Origin: Syngnathus acus
Taxonomy: Eukaryota; Chordata; Actinopteri; Syngnathiformes; Syngnathidae
NCBI RefSeq assembly: GCF_901709675.1
Contig: NC_051087.1
Location: 14,566,067-14,630,066, forward strand
Direction of reading: 5' to 3'
Length of the DNA stretch: 64,000 nucleotides
Positions 45,331 through 56,909 of this stretch are shown here, piece after piece (within the stretch, counting starts at the first letter, position 1; every line of letters begins with the position of its first letter). The notes beneath the pieces are model-generated. The model worked only from the letters and a program-made list of their open reading frames with translations. It made no database searches and was not told where the DNA came from. The position numbers and the translations under genes are program-made.

Positions 45331-46672
45331 TACCGTAATTTTCGGACTATAAGTCGCGTTTTTTTTCATAGTTTGGGTGGGGGAGCGACTTATGATAAGG
45401 AGCGACTTATATGTGTTTTTTTTCAAAAATTTTCAAAAAAACAAAACAAAAGTGAAACCGCGATAAACAAACCGCAATGTAGCAAGTGATTACTGTAATT
45501 TGAATTTCAAGTGACGTCAGCAGCGCGACGCGCCGTGGCGCGGCGGTTGTTTACATAAAGGACAAAGATTGACTCGACGGAGCTCTCTTTCACTTCCGTG
45601 GATTGAAGTCGGGGGCCAGCGCTCGGCCGGGGGGCTGTCCAGGGACGGTGGATGGGGCTCGGACAATGCTTTTACGCATGCCCGGTCCTACTCTACCGAG
45701 CTGTCTTTCACCTCCGTGGATGGAAGTCGAGGGCCGGCGCTCGGCCGGGTGGATGTCCGGGGACGGTGGATGGGGCTCGGTCATGGCTTTTACGCACGCC
45801 CGGTCCTATTCTATGGAGCTCTCTTCCACTTCCGTGGCTGGAATTCCACACCGCCACAAGCCTGGAAGTTTGTTTTGTTAAATAAAGAGCCGTTTACCAA
45901 ACCCACGTTTTTCCTTGAACTTTGTTAACGCTACAATATAGTTATATCGTAGATCTGTGGAATAACGACGAGGCTGACGTCAGGGCGCACACGCGGCGTT
46001 GTTGACAAAGGACGAGGAATTTGATCGATGGATTTAATGATTTAGAGTGCACAGATGGTTTGATAATACTATTGCTTATATAATAGTTATTTGATATCTA
46101 ATTTACATATCGTTATATGGGCCTGTGGAATATTTTGAAGTGCAAGCGCCGTCAGCTGCGCGCACCCATTGTTGACAAAGGACGATCGATGGATTTAATG
46201 ATTTGGAGTGACACAGATGGTTTGATAACATTATTGCTTATATAATAGTTATTTGATATATAATTTATATATCGTTATATGGGCCTGTGGAATATTTTGA
46301 AGTGCAAGCGCCGTCAGCGGCACGCACGCATTGTTGACAAAGGACGATTGATGGATTTAATGAATTGGAGTGACACAGATGGTTTTATTAACGTGTTATT
46401 TATGTAATAGTTTTTTTAATAACTCTGAATTTTACGTCAGGGCCGTTCTCAGCTCTTAGTTTGTGTTTATGTCACGTTAGCATACCTATCGTTTAGCCTG
46501 TTGTTGCTCGTTCATGACTGTTCTTGGTGTTGGATTTTGTCGAATAAATTGCCCCCCAAAATGCGACTTATACTCCGGAGCGACTTATATATGTTTTTTT
46601 TCACTTTTTTGGGCATTTTATGGCTGATGCGACTTATACTCCGGAGCGACTTATAGTCCGAAAATTACGGTA
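45331..46672. mobile_element. MITE-A copy d, inside hAT-B copy 2
   Basis: The ends taccgtaattttcggactat and its complement are flanked by TA at 45331-45332 and 46671-46672. The matching site in hAT-B copy 1 is a single TA at 13467-13468. It holds three 118-bp units (45567-45850), about three 162-bp units (45930-46430) and the Tigger-like block in complement near 45440-45490. Confidence 0.95.
45567..45900. repeat. ~118-bp tandem units inside MITE-A copy d
   Basis: Three units read in the opposite orientation to 30365, each with ttttacgcacgcccggtcct or a variant. Confidence 0.8.
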
Positions 46673-46981
46673 TATAATATCTAGTGTTTTTTGTCATCTG
46701 TCTGTCACGTCGTGTTTCTTTTAGATGAACAAAACGGCTTTGAAAAGCGACCTTACGGAGACAACGGAAAAAAGTTCTCCAGCCTTATGGCAGGGAGCGC
46801 GAATGATTCCCGGATGCTTCATGCGCTCACCTGTAGAATAAGTGATCTCCAGTTCAAATTTACAGTGAACAACTGAGGAGCAGTCGTCCATTTATTTCAT
46901 TTTACATTCGTTTTTTGCTTTGGTTTTTTTTTCGTTTTGCAATGGACGATTACATATGCAAACTCAAACTATTTTCAACTA

Positions 46982-47495
46982 TGGATTTTCGGTCGAAACA
47001 GGAGGTCATCAGTAAAGGAAGACCAACTCCGGAGTTAAAAGGATTGATTCGGACAACGGGACTTCGGAGCATCCATCCATCCATCCATTTTCTGTACCGC
47101 TTTATCCCCACGGGGGTCGCGGGCTTGCCGGAGCCTATCCCAGCTGTCATCGGGCAGTAGGCGGGGGACACCCTGAACTGGTTGCCAGCCAATCGCAGGG
47201 CACACAGAGACAAACAACCATCCACACACGCACTCACACCCAGGGGCAATTTGGAGTCCTCAATCGGCCTACCAAGCATGTTTTTGAGGATGTGGGAGGA
47301 AACCGGAGTGCCCGGAGAAAACCCACGCGGACACGGGGAGAACATGCAAACTCCACACAGGGAGGGCCGGAGGTGGAATCGAACCCGCACCCTCCTTACT
47401 GTGAGGCGGACGTGCTAGCCAGTGCGCCACCGAGCCGCCGATTTCGGAGCATGTCTTTTCAAATTGAGCGGTACGCACGATCAAAAACAAGTTTT
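46982..47495 (+). pseudogene. hAT (ZMYM1-like) transposase fragment, split by a SINE-like repeat
   Basis: The ATG at 46982 opens MDFRSKQEVISKGRPTPELK, the same fragment as at 13746. After the codons for RTTGLRS the SINE-like insertion intervenes. Beyond it the reading continues with MSFQIERYARSKTSF and a stop. It has no catalytic part. Confidence 0.55.
47073..47442 (-). mobile_element. tRNA-headed SINE-like repeat with target duplication
   Basis: It is a full-length copy on the minus strand, from the head cggcggctcggtggcgcact (47442 end) to the atggatggatgg tail (47073 end). A 10-bp duplication, ttcggagcat, lies at 47063-47072 and 47443-47452. The hAT-B copy 1 region near 13828-13842 shows the site without insertion. 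Confidence 0.9.
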
Positions 47496-47615
47496 TGATT
47501 CCATATTCCTTATTGAGTGTTTTTATGTGTGAAGACTGCTGATATGGGATTTGATATGGGGGGGGGGGGGGTGACGTCAGTGCCTCTCCAGTCATGAACC
47601 TCACCGCACGTCACT

Positions 47616-50581
47616 GATTTCAAGGTACACTAAAATGACAGATGGGGCCTACCCAATGAGCAGGAGATTATTTCTCTTTCTGGCTAAATCATCCCATGTT
47701 TCGACTCTTGCAGGGTATGACCTCACGTTCACACAGATATTTTCAAACTGTATATTATTCCCCCTGTTTTCAGTACTTCCCCCCCTAACCCTACCCCCCC
47801 CCCCCCCCCCCCCCCCCCCACACACACACACTGTTCATGGGGAATGGGCAAGAATGAGCCCCGCACCAAGTAACGGACCCCTTCTGAAAATGTGTAAGAT
47901 TGTTTCTCAGTTCAAATGTGTCACATCAACATAATTACCTGGCACCACGATGGGGATTTTGGCAGTATTCTTGTCGCATTTTAAGGCATTTGAAGATAGC
48001 ACAAATACAATGAAAAGGCAAGTTTTTCAGCAAATAACTGCAGGATAAATTCCCCAAAATCTGTGAATAAGTGAGTTCTTGCGTGGCAAATAAGTCGTGT
48101 TTTATAACAGTCTATCAATTAACGCTTTCTCACGGGGTCAGTACTGAGCAGTGCTGCTGATTTAACATACATTTAAGAATGGAAGGGTTAGAATGAGCGA
48201 CTGACTCTGCTGATGTTACACAAAACCTTCCCCAGGACATCTACTTTACGGATATGTTCAGTCAGGCACGTGGTTACGGACTGTGTTCCGAGTTGTACGA
48301 TGATGCTGCTCTCGAGCCATGCCCATCTGAAGCAGTTCTTGATCCCGTTCGACTAAATAACTCGTCTACAAGTGATGAAAACCCAATCGCAAATTCACAT
48401 TGTGGCGGTGTAAAAACAGTTCTCCGTGTAAGTTAAGTTAACAAGTGGAAATGATGTGACGAAAGTAGCGCCAAAATGCTGCCGAAAATAAGGCGGATGT
48501 TGTCACATCACTGCTGCCAGTGAGTTAGGTTTACAGAGGCAACCCGATTTCCATACTCACAGTTTAACTAACTTTGTTTTGAGATGTGCCTAAAGATGGC
48601 GTTGCGGCGGGTCGCCGAGGCTAATGCCCCCCCCCCCCCCCTATATACAAAAAATATTTTTCTCAACGGATTTACACGATTCACTGCTATTTAATTAGGA
48701 CCTGAAAAGCGACCGCTGCAATGTCCCTATTGTTTTTGTAGGAGTTCTTCTTCTTCTACTCCTATTACAACATGCATTAGCCATCAAAGTCATCATCTAG
48801 CCTAGCCTAACCTCAGCGTTCTCCCTGGCCAGCTGCAACATCGCAAGGCGTAACCCTGGTTTTGGACATAAAATACAAAATGGCCGCTGGGGAGTGCACC
48901 ATGGAAAGCCACAATTCTATCACTGGTATACTGAATTCCAACGAATTCAAAGGAGGGTATTTGTTCGGGTTGAGAGACTGCATGGTGGCAAGAGTGTCTG
49001 TTGCCCATGAGTGCTTGTGCACTGTGAACGAAGTTAGAGCAGACATGTTTGACAGCTGAACGTGTAAAGCCTTGAGTGCATCCAGCAGACACGCCTGCAG
49101 CATCTCAAAATTGGGAGGTCTCTATTTTTCAAGACTGGACAATTATTTGCCCTCCCCAGTTATAGACAAACAGTAATTCTGGTCGGATTCATAGGTTGCA
49201 AATACAGATTTCCTGTTTGACTCCATGTCCCTGATATGTGCTCAAATGTCAAAACAGGAACATATTCTGAAGATATGACAAGTCATTTGAGAATTGTTGG
49301 AGACCCATTTATTAACTTAAAGGAGGAACAGTCAGACGCTGGCAAAAAAAAGTAGGTGTTGCATGCAGCAAGTCATAAATATAGCCTAGACAGTGCAACC
49401 ACAGTGGTATATGCTGTGATTTTTTTATATCACAGCATAGACTCACGACTAGTGCCTAATTAATTGGTGCCAGAATCTTACTTTGTTACAAGAGTGAAAG
49501 AGCTGTTTTCATATTGTCAATAGGTCAGCAAGAAACCATTTTTTGACTGCCATTCATAATGGAAAATATTGTCCCAATACATGACTATAATACATCAGAA
49601 CAATATGCCACATACGCCACAGAAAGCATGCCCCCCACACCCCTAAACCTTATTATAGAAATATGAATGTTTACATAACATACACTTGTCTAATCGAGCA
49701 TTTGCTGTCCCGTAAAGTTCATGTTGCAAAAACACAATAATGAGTCAATCGCCACAACACTATGCACAAAGTTTCATTTAATTTTTTGAGACACTTATCC
49801 GCAATGGATGACTTTGCTGAGGAGAAAAATAGATGAAAATATCCAGGTTACTGATGAAAGACTAACATCTGAAGCATAAATGACTGCAGCATTTTTTGTC
49901 CAGCATGATTGAGTTTTTCTGTGTTATAAGAAAAATCATTGACAGATACGCTGTGGATGACCATTGTTTCTTGTCAGCTATATTTAAAGCTATTACTTGT
50001 TTTGTTGTGTAGGTTTATGTTTTATTCAGCCCCATTTGCTGGATATGAGCGTCTGCCATCATATTGAGCAGCTTTTTTTCCTCCTCAGATGATGATGCTG
50101 ATTTGAATCATTGTGACTAGTGTTATGAATTTGATGTGTGCGATGTTTAACAAAAAGGAGTACAAAGTGAAGATGATGAAGGCTTACGTAAAATCATTGC
50201 ACTAACTTGTTTAGCAATTTATGTTAAAGAACGACGTGTGATGTGCAACAGTGACACCAAGTTTATTACCACTCCACATTTGTCATCCATCAACTATTTA
50301 TATGCTATTAGAATTTGATTCGAGATCCCTATACATTTGTCAAACTAGTAACAGGAGATGTTGCAGCCATAAATGTGATCAATATTGGTGATAATCTTTG
50401 TTTAATTTCTTTCTAAAATCATGATTTTGATTCAACAAAAATGATTGCGCGACATTTGTTTATTACACTTCAACACATAACTATACATTGCATCCCATGT
50501 ACAGATAGAGAACAACCTATTGAACATACCATGATCAGTATGTATGGTATGAAGAAACTGATCGACTCAGGATATATTACT
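47616..50581. other. Mostly unique sequence with poly-C runs
   Basis: It contains poly-C tracts at 47793-47819 and about 48627-48641. The open frames on both strands at 48802-49103 have no homology I recognise. No repeat ends were found. Confidence 0.4.
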
Positions 50582-50690
50582 AGGGATGCACCAATACCGC
50601 TTTTTAAAAAAGTGATACGAGTACGAGTATTTTGATTACAGTGCTTGCCGATACAGAGTACCGATACGAGTATGAGTTGCATTGTCCTTG
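50582..50690. mobile_element. hAT-like end fragment (tagggatgcaccaatacc)
   Basis: It begins tagggatgcaccaataccgc with iterated gatacgagtac motifs, as at the end of several fish hATs. No matching right end was found in the following kilobase. Confidence 0.4.
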
Positions 50691-51139
50691 AAAATACGGA
50701 AAATATAATTCAACCAAAATTAAATGTTATTTGTATTTTCCAATTCAACAAGCAGCAAATGTTACGGTTGTAAACTATTTTAACAGTTAACAGTCTACAT
50801 TAAATTGTTCACTTTTCTATTACTTTCAAATTCTTCAAAAAGTACAAAAACATTTTAAGAACACCTCTTCTACGTAAATAACTTAAATTCTTGAGTTGAA
50901 GTTTACCAGCAAAAGAATAAATACAGCTGTGTCAATATTTACGGATTTGATTTAAACACATGAAAAGTTAACATGGCAATGAAGCTTTGTCAAAAAAATT
51001 AATTAACAGACAATACAATTTTAATGAGAGAAGCAAAGAATAGAAGACAAAGTGATTCTCCTGTGATTGGAAAAATTACCAAAAGTTAAAAAGTTTAAGC
51101 CTCATGGAAGTCAACACTGCTGTAATGAAAGTTGAGTCA
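50691..51139. other. No recognisable feature
   Basis: AT-rich; possibly the interior of the hAT that starts at 50582. Confidence 0.3.
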
Positions 51140-51147
51140 CCATAAAC

Positions 51148-51450
51148 CATAGGTGTCAAACTCAAAGCTCGTGGGCCAGATACGGCCCACCACATTATTT
51201 TATGTGACCCGCAAAGACAGATTGTGCATCAACTTCATGTGTCAATGCTAAAATGACAAATTGTCTTCACGCTTAAAAAATAGAGATATTGCTAAAAATG
51301 TGCATAACCATTCATCTTTTTAAAATATTTGAAGAGTTTTTACTAGTCTTTGATTTAAAAACTAGTTATTCATTAACTGCGTAGCCCAGTCATAATACCC
51401 CACCAAAGAAAACTATGACTATGATGCGACTCACGAGTTTGACACAACTG
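51148..51450. mobile_element. hAT MITE (ends cataggtgtcaaactc)
   Basis: It belongs to the family of 3463-3790: ggtgtcaaactc at the left, gagtttgacacaactg at the right, with an exact 8-bp duplication, ccataaac, at 51140-51147 and 51451-51458. Confidence 0.85.
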
Positions 51451-51458
51451 CCATAAAC

Positions 51459-52737
51459 CAATCGCTGCCGATATCACTGTTATTCTTTTCAGTACTGCCT
51501 TATAGCAATCTATACTGACTAACGATGTCCAGCAGATACAGAGAATTCATGAAGAACAGCAATTATATCAACAACAAGCACAATCTCAGCTTTTACGTTT
51601 TACTACTTTAGAAACCAAGTGGGTGGATGTGGGCTTGGTTACATGATGGGCTTTTTACCCAGAAGAAAACCATACTCGCTCCATGTGCTTGCCACTAGAG
51701 CAGCCAGGTAATGTTTGCACAAATTAGTCAAATTAGTTAACTTGTTCTCATTCTGGGGTCACCATTGAAACGGGTTATGCATAGTTTATGTTTGCAAACA
51801 ATTTCCCTGGAACACTTTGTGTGTGTTAAACTGTTTCTGCGCAATCCTTTCATTGTATTGTACTAGTAAGTTTTCAGAAAGCTTTTCAAGATCCTGTTCA
51901 AGCCTGCTTTCCCACCTTAACTGGTGTGCCCTCACTTGCCAAAGCTGTGCATTCACAAATTTAAGACAATTTAACTCACTTAAGGTGGTGAACTAATTTG
52001 ACTCAGCGCTCTCATCAGTTTCTGCAAGTAGCCCTGCCTCCTCCACAAGCCACAAACACCTTATTAATGACCAGTCGACAACACGCTGTAATCATCATTG
52101 TCGTAACGGCAACAAATCGACCAGTCTGAAGTTTGCAGTACACATAGGCTGTCATTTTAATGCTATTGGTTTTTCTTTCCCTTTAAAAGAGTAACAGTAT
52201 GAACATGTAGATAATCCACATGGTAGAAACACAGTAAATATCCAAAGAAATTTTCTATGCCGCCATGTGCTGCATCAAAAAAAGAGATGCGATAGGAGGA
52301 CAATGAGAAAAGTTTGTTCTCTTATTAGAACAGAACCGGAATCCTTAATATGTTACAGAGAGAAGGACCCGCCACAAAGGGCTGTCATTGGACAACATGA
52401 ACCGAACCACCCAGTCCATGACATAGTGGAGCATGTTTCCTGACAGGCTGCCGTCTCTGTCATGCACATCTGATAGACTTAGGAAATTGTTCCATGAGGT
52501 GGTAGGGGTAGGGGAGTGGCGCCAATTCCATTGGAAGTATTAAAAAGTACCACATTAGCACTTTGTATTGCACATAGTACATGAAAAGAGCATTATGATT
52601 TGTGCAATTAACGTTTCAAGTGTACTTCCTATTTATTTCATTTCATTCATTGTATTTAGTAATTACTACTCCCACATGTCTTTTATTGATTGCAGTTTAC
52701 TGCCCTCAAGTTTTAGTCTTTTTTAGGTTTTTGTAGC
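51459..52737. other. No recognisable feature
   Basis: Unique-looking intron sequence. Confidence 0.4.
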
Positions 52738-52982
52738 AAGTCGCTGATGCTGTAAGGGTACACTTGCCTGACTTGTGTACAGGCAGCGTGGGACTGATTC
52801 CCACTCAGTGACAGTGTGCATGTGGGTGTGACTGGTTGTTTGTCTCTATATGTGCCCTGCGTCTGGCTGGCGACCAGTTCAGGGTATAGTCTACCTTTCG
52901 TCCCTTGCCGGCTGGGATAGGCTCCAGCGCCTCCCGCGACCCTGAACAGGATAAGCGGTTTTTAAAATGGATGGATGGAGGT
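52738..52982 (+). mobile_element. SINE-like repeat, second head type
   Basis: The head aagtcgctgatgctgtaagg, then gggactgattcccactcagt, differs from the ctcggtggcgcac head. The 3' half (tgccctgcgtctggctggcg, gggataggctccagc, ataagcggtt, atggatgga tail) is the same. Two SINE heads therefore share one tail in this genome. Confidence 0.8.
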
Positions 52983-54922
52983 TTTTGTACCTATGACTGC
53001 AGAGGAAGGGAATTTTCTGCAGGCGAAATAGTTTCTGCTTACATACTGTATCAATTGTGTACCCAAAGCATTCAACACAACAGACATTTACCTAGAAAAA
53101 TTTGATAAATAAACCAGTGGGTATGTTTGTCTCATTCTGTTTCTTTTCTAAAAATAGGTCGATGGTATTTCCCGGGATATGTTTTTTATTAGTCCGTGTA
53201 TAATTTAAAGTGAGAACTCTATGAGCTGCACATATAATTACACAAAATTGTTCTGAGCACATCATGATTCAACCATTCATCAGTGTATCCCTATCATCTT
53301 CTGCTGTTATGTAATAAATTGCACATAAATTGTTTTTGTTTTCTATTCGGTGTTCTTCTGTATCCGTAGTCCATTTGTGTCATGCGCTCAGGGCTGTTGA
53401 ACTTAAATCACTGTCATTAGTGTCTCAATTTCATCTGGAAGATATACAACCTCAAACATCCCAAGATAATGGGCCACGGGTTATTTTCAACAGCAGCAAA
53501 ACCTTATCGTGATTCTTTACATAGTATGTGGCAGTAGTAACTCATCTGTTTATTTATACATCTCCAGTGGTGAGGACTTCTGCTTGCAAAAAAACATGAC
53601 AGATTTAGTTCTGCATCAGCTTTGCATTTGCTACTAAATTGTTTTCATCATCCAAAAGAATAGGGACAGATTGTTTATTGAATAGCTTTGATTCACATTA
53701 TAAAATCAAAATTTTTTGCCAGCCATGGCTGGTCAGATTTGTTAAAAGCTGAAATAATGTGTCGGTTGCAAGGAAAGGAAGTCATGGGAAAAGTGGTGGA
53801 TGTGAAAATTGGTAGTATGAGTTTGAGTATAACTAGTTTGGTACAGATTTGTGTGGAGCACTGGAACAAAAAATGATATTGACTTGTCGAAGCCAATTAC
53901 AGAAAAAAAATTCAAACCTTTACAGAAAAACAAAGGAAGTGATTCGTTATTTCAATTTGTATTTCGACTGTGGAAAAAAGCAGCTGTCGAGTCATTGGTC
54001 CTGCAGCAAAAATATACATTGACACCATGCTCTGCTAAGTGTCCCCAAGGACATCTTTTTCCCATGTTAATTGAAGTTTTGAGAAATAATAACAAATTGT
54101 ATTGAGTTATGTAAATAAGAGGACAACAAAAAAGCACTTACAATAACTGGTTTTCATATTCAGTTTTGCTGTTTTTTTGTTTGTTTTTGTTTTCATTTTG
54201 CATTCAATTTGGTGTTATGGACAAATACAGTACTGTGCATCGACAAAGGTTTCAGGCTGTTCTTATATGGAGGCTTTGTTCAATTTATAAATTATGAATT
54301 AAAAACTGAGAAATGGGCCAATATATAAGATTAAAACTGTGACAAAGTAATACATTTCTCTGGGTCGCCTTTCACTCGCATTCATTAATCCAACATAAAT
54401 CACAATGGTAAAGAGTGCTAAATAGTTACAGTTGTAATATCATGTCTAAATTGGAATGAAAGTGTTCATGCTCTTTTAAATGCAAACAAATATTTGATGC
54501 TATCAGTCCTGTATGTGGCATTTTATTTGACAATTTATTAATCCTCTTATGCTCATTATGTGTTCCTAATGGACACAAATCCACTCAGGATGAATTACTG
54601 TACGTCCCATTAAATTTATTTGTACTCATCTGGAAACAATTGGTCCATTATAGTGTATTAGACAGCAGCAATACTGTTGCTGGGTGTTATGGGTGCAACT
54701 CCAACCCGAAACTCTCCATAATATACAGGTCAGAGGGCAAACCATTTCCCAAATGAATCAAAGAAACAAAATCTCTAATCACACCCCCAATAACACATTT
54801 TTGGTCCTTTGCAGAAACATCCACTCACTTTCAGATCATTACCGTGGAGTGATGTGCCCCGCCTGATTTGGCCAGCATGAGTTAATAAAGAATAGAGGTG
54901 TTGGTCGTCGAAAGAAGAAATC
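52983..54922. other. Unique intron sequence next to the SorCS-like exon
   Basis: AT-rich sequence without recognisable repeats. The open frame at 53688-53876 has no recognised homology. Confidence 0.4.
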
Positions 54923-54928
54923 ACTTAC
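54923..54928 (-). promoter_or_regulatory. Splice donor of the SorCS-like first exon
   Basis: The minus strand reads AGCAGC then GTAAGT, a consensus donor. It leaves the frame in phase 0 after Asn-Ser-Ser, where SorCS coding sequence breaks between exons 1 and 2. Confidence 0.8.
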
Positions 54929-55540
54929 GCTGCTGTTCTGGCCAGACCAGTGCACCATAGCTTGGTTGTGAGATGAATCCCCGGTCAAGGCAAACGTGGA
55001 GCTGTTAAGTTTGAGCTCGTCCTGCCTGGAGCCGCCGACTCGCCTCTCTTCGCTGCTCCAGCGCAGTTCTGAGCGCGTCACTCTCCTTCCAGAACTCGGG
55101 CGTCCAAGACTGCGGTCATCGCTGCTCCTGCTGCCGCGCGTTCTTTTTGCACCGCCGGTGGCGTTGTATTGTGCTGAAAAGCGGTTGTCACCGACTTCAT
55201 TTGAGCGCAGAGTTTCTGTACTCCGTGTCATTCTCAACGCCTCTGCCCGATCAGGAGCGCGTTCAGCGGAAAAAGATGTGCGACGGAGCCTTGGAGTTCC
55301 GACACTTGCTGCTCGGGATCTCCCAGCCTCATCGCTGTGACCGTCAACTTCTTTAAATGGTGTCACACTTTCGTTTGTGAAAGATTTCAGTAAGATTTGC
55401 CGGGCAAGCACCGTATTTCCAACCTGACATGACCTGCAAGTTATCTCGGGTCTGGCGCCTTGCAATATCAAGAACATCAGCACAATTTCAAACCAAAGCG
55501 CACTGTGCCACTTCGGAAAAAATAGCATCTCCCTTTCCAT
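54929..55540 (-). CDS. sorcs3: SorCS-family Vps10 receptor, first coding exon (SORCS3-like)
   Basis: SorCS proteins are type I membrane receptors that sort neuronal cargo through the Golgi, endosomes and cell surface. This exon encodes 204 residues. The hydrophobic signal peptide is about residues 11-29 (WFEIVLMFLILQGA). A long Ser/Arg-rich propeptide follows, with RRVTR (152-156) as a likely furin-type site. Then comes the conserved start of the Vps10 domain, LNSSTFALTGDSSHNQAMVH (178-197) and WSGQNSS (198-204), which ends at the donor. The segment GARPEITC after the signal peptide resembles the corresponding GAEIT of mammalian SORCS3, so I prefer that paralogue; SORCS1 is the main alternative. 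Two ATGs, at codons 1 and 5, are possible starts. Exon 2 and everything downstream lie outside the window. Confidence 0.85.
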
Positions 55541-55800
55541 TGTCGACGGCAGAAAAATGCTGCTGCAGCTGTTGCTGGTGTAGATTGCGTCCGTATGCTG
55601 CCTTTTCGATGCGTCAATTGCTTTTGCGTTTTGAAGATGCCAAGCGCTGCTTAAGTTGTGGGGTCGCCCAATTGCAGCGTGCTAAAAAGTGCTATGGAGA
55701 CAAACTGATGCAAGTTGAAGAATTTGATTATTTGAAGCCTCGCACGCTGGGGGGGAGGAGCTGCGGATTCAGTGACAGATAATGTCCCTCCTGTCTTCTC
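55541..55800 (-). promoter_or_regulatory. Presumed 5' untranslated region and promoter of the SorCS-like gene
   Basis: The sequence upstream of the start codon is richer in G+C and CpG than its surroundings. I see no clear TATA box and cannot place the transcription start. Confidence 0.35.
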
Positions 55801-56183
55801 CATGTATTGTCCAGTGTCCACTAATATGCTTCACTCAAAGGATCTATCTGTTGCGTGTTTATTTCTTATTCAATAAAAATTAGTAAAATAAAAATTTTGG
55901 AAATGTAATGGAAAAAAGTATTTTGTCACTTTGTGTGATTTCCATTAGGAATATTGAAGGAAAAAAAAAAAAAAAAAGGTTCCAAGCATCCATCTTACCC
56001 TCACTACCGGGGACACAAGTGAGCTTTCCTTTTAAATGTCGTTTTATTGATTTTCAGATCGACAACGACAAATGACACCAAATAAAATATATTTTACCAT
56101 TGTAGTTCTTATAACAAAACAAATCCCTTCGACAACAGCACACATATGCGCACACACATGCACACACGCACGCACACACATAC
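55801..56183. other. No recognisable feature
   Basis: AT-rich with a poly-A run near 55961-55977 and a short (CA)n run at about 56140-56170. Confidence 0.4.
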
Positions 56184-56340
56184 ACATCCATTTTCTGTAC
56201 CGCTTTGTCCCTTCGGGGGTCACGGGCCAATCGCAGGGCACACAGAGAAGAACCATCCGCACTCACACCTACGGGCAATTTTGAGTGCTCAATCCGCCCA
56301 CCATGCCTGTTCTTGGGATGTGGGGGGCAACCGGAAAACC
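56184..56340 (-). mobile_element. SINE-like repeat fragment
   Basis: Atccattttctgtaccgctt, gggccaatcgcagggcacac and gggcaattttgagtgctcaa are the complement of the common body, with internal deletions. It ends at an LTR-like sequence. Confidence 0.75.
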
Positions 56341-56344
56341 TGCC

Positions 56345-56834
56345 ATCCAGCCACTCCTTTCCCTCAACATCATCACTTTCAGCCATGCCCCCAATCAAGC
56401 CAATCACCAGCACCTGCCACTGCTCGTTATGTCAGCCCTACTTAAACCCCGTGAATCCGTCAAGTCATTGTTGGTTCGTCCTCTTACCCTGCCTGTGACG
56501 GCACCACTGTGCTCTGCCCAACCGATCCCGTGACATTGCCCATGTACCGAACCGACTCGTCTTCCTCGCTTCCCGTCCTGACCACTTGCCTGTCCTTGAC
56601 TACGCTCTAATCGCCGCCCGCCTCGACCACCTAATTGCTGACCATGACTACGTGCTGCATTTTTCCACCCAGCGCGCTTGCTCTGCTGCGCTCTCCGCCA
56701 GGTTGGTTCCGGCCATCAGCTAGCTTGTCGCTCCGAAGCCAGCAGCACTCCGGCAGTCCAGCCTTCCACTTTCCCTTTTCCCTTTTCCAATAAAGATCTG
56801 TGCTGCATTTAGTCGCCCTGCCTTGTTCTTGACA
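56345..56834 (+). mobile_element. LTR-like unit, Ty3/gypsy type
   Basis: Pyrimidine-rich sequence with cctacttaaacccc (TATA-like, about 56439), an aataaa signal (about 56790) and an end in cttgttcttgacaga, as in the other LTRs here. The left boundary is uncertain. ATGGACCCAGTGGCAGG at about 56864, just beyond, looks like a gag start, but no longer gag frame follows. Confidence 0.55.
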
Positions 56835-56909
56835 GAACGAACCGACCATTGTGCGACCAGTGCATGGACCCAGTGGCAGGTGCTGGTGATTGGCTTGATT
56901 GGGGGCGTG

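Larger units (their letters stand above)
45013..47615. mobile_element. hAT-B element copy 2, host of MITE-A and a SINE-like repeat
   Basis: The sequence from cagtgcctcccctgccatca to ctcaccgcacgtcactg is homologous to 11838-14087. The outer ~20 bases of the left end are missing, so no target duplication can be seen. MITE-A is inserted at 45331-46672 and a SINE-like repeat at 47073-47442. Neither occupies the site used in copy 1. Confidence 0.85.

Noticed and set aside
48802-49103. Two overlapping 96-codon minus-strand frames
   Set aside because: No homology, no coding-type codon bias and no splice context that I can support.
55147-55356. Plus-strand frames over the SorCS exon
   Set aside because: They are antisense shadows of a well-supported coding exon.
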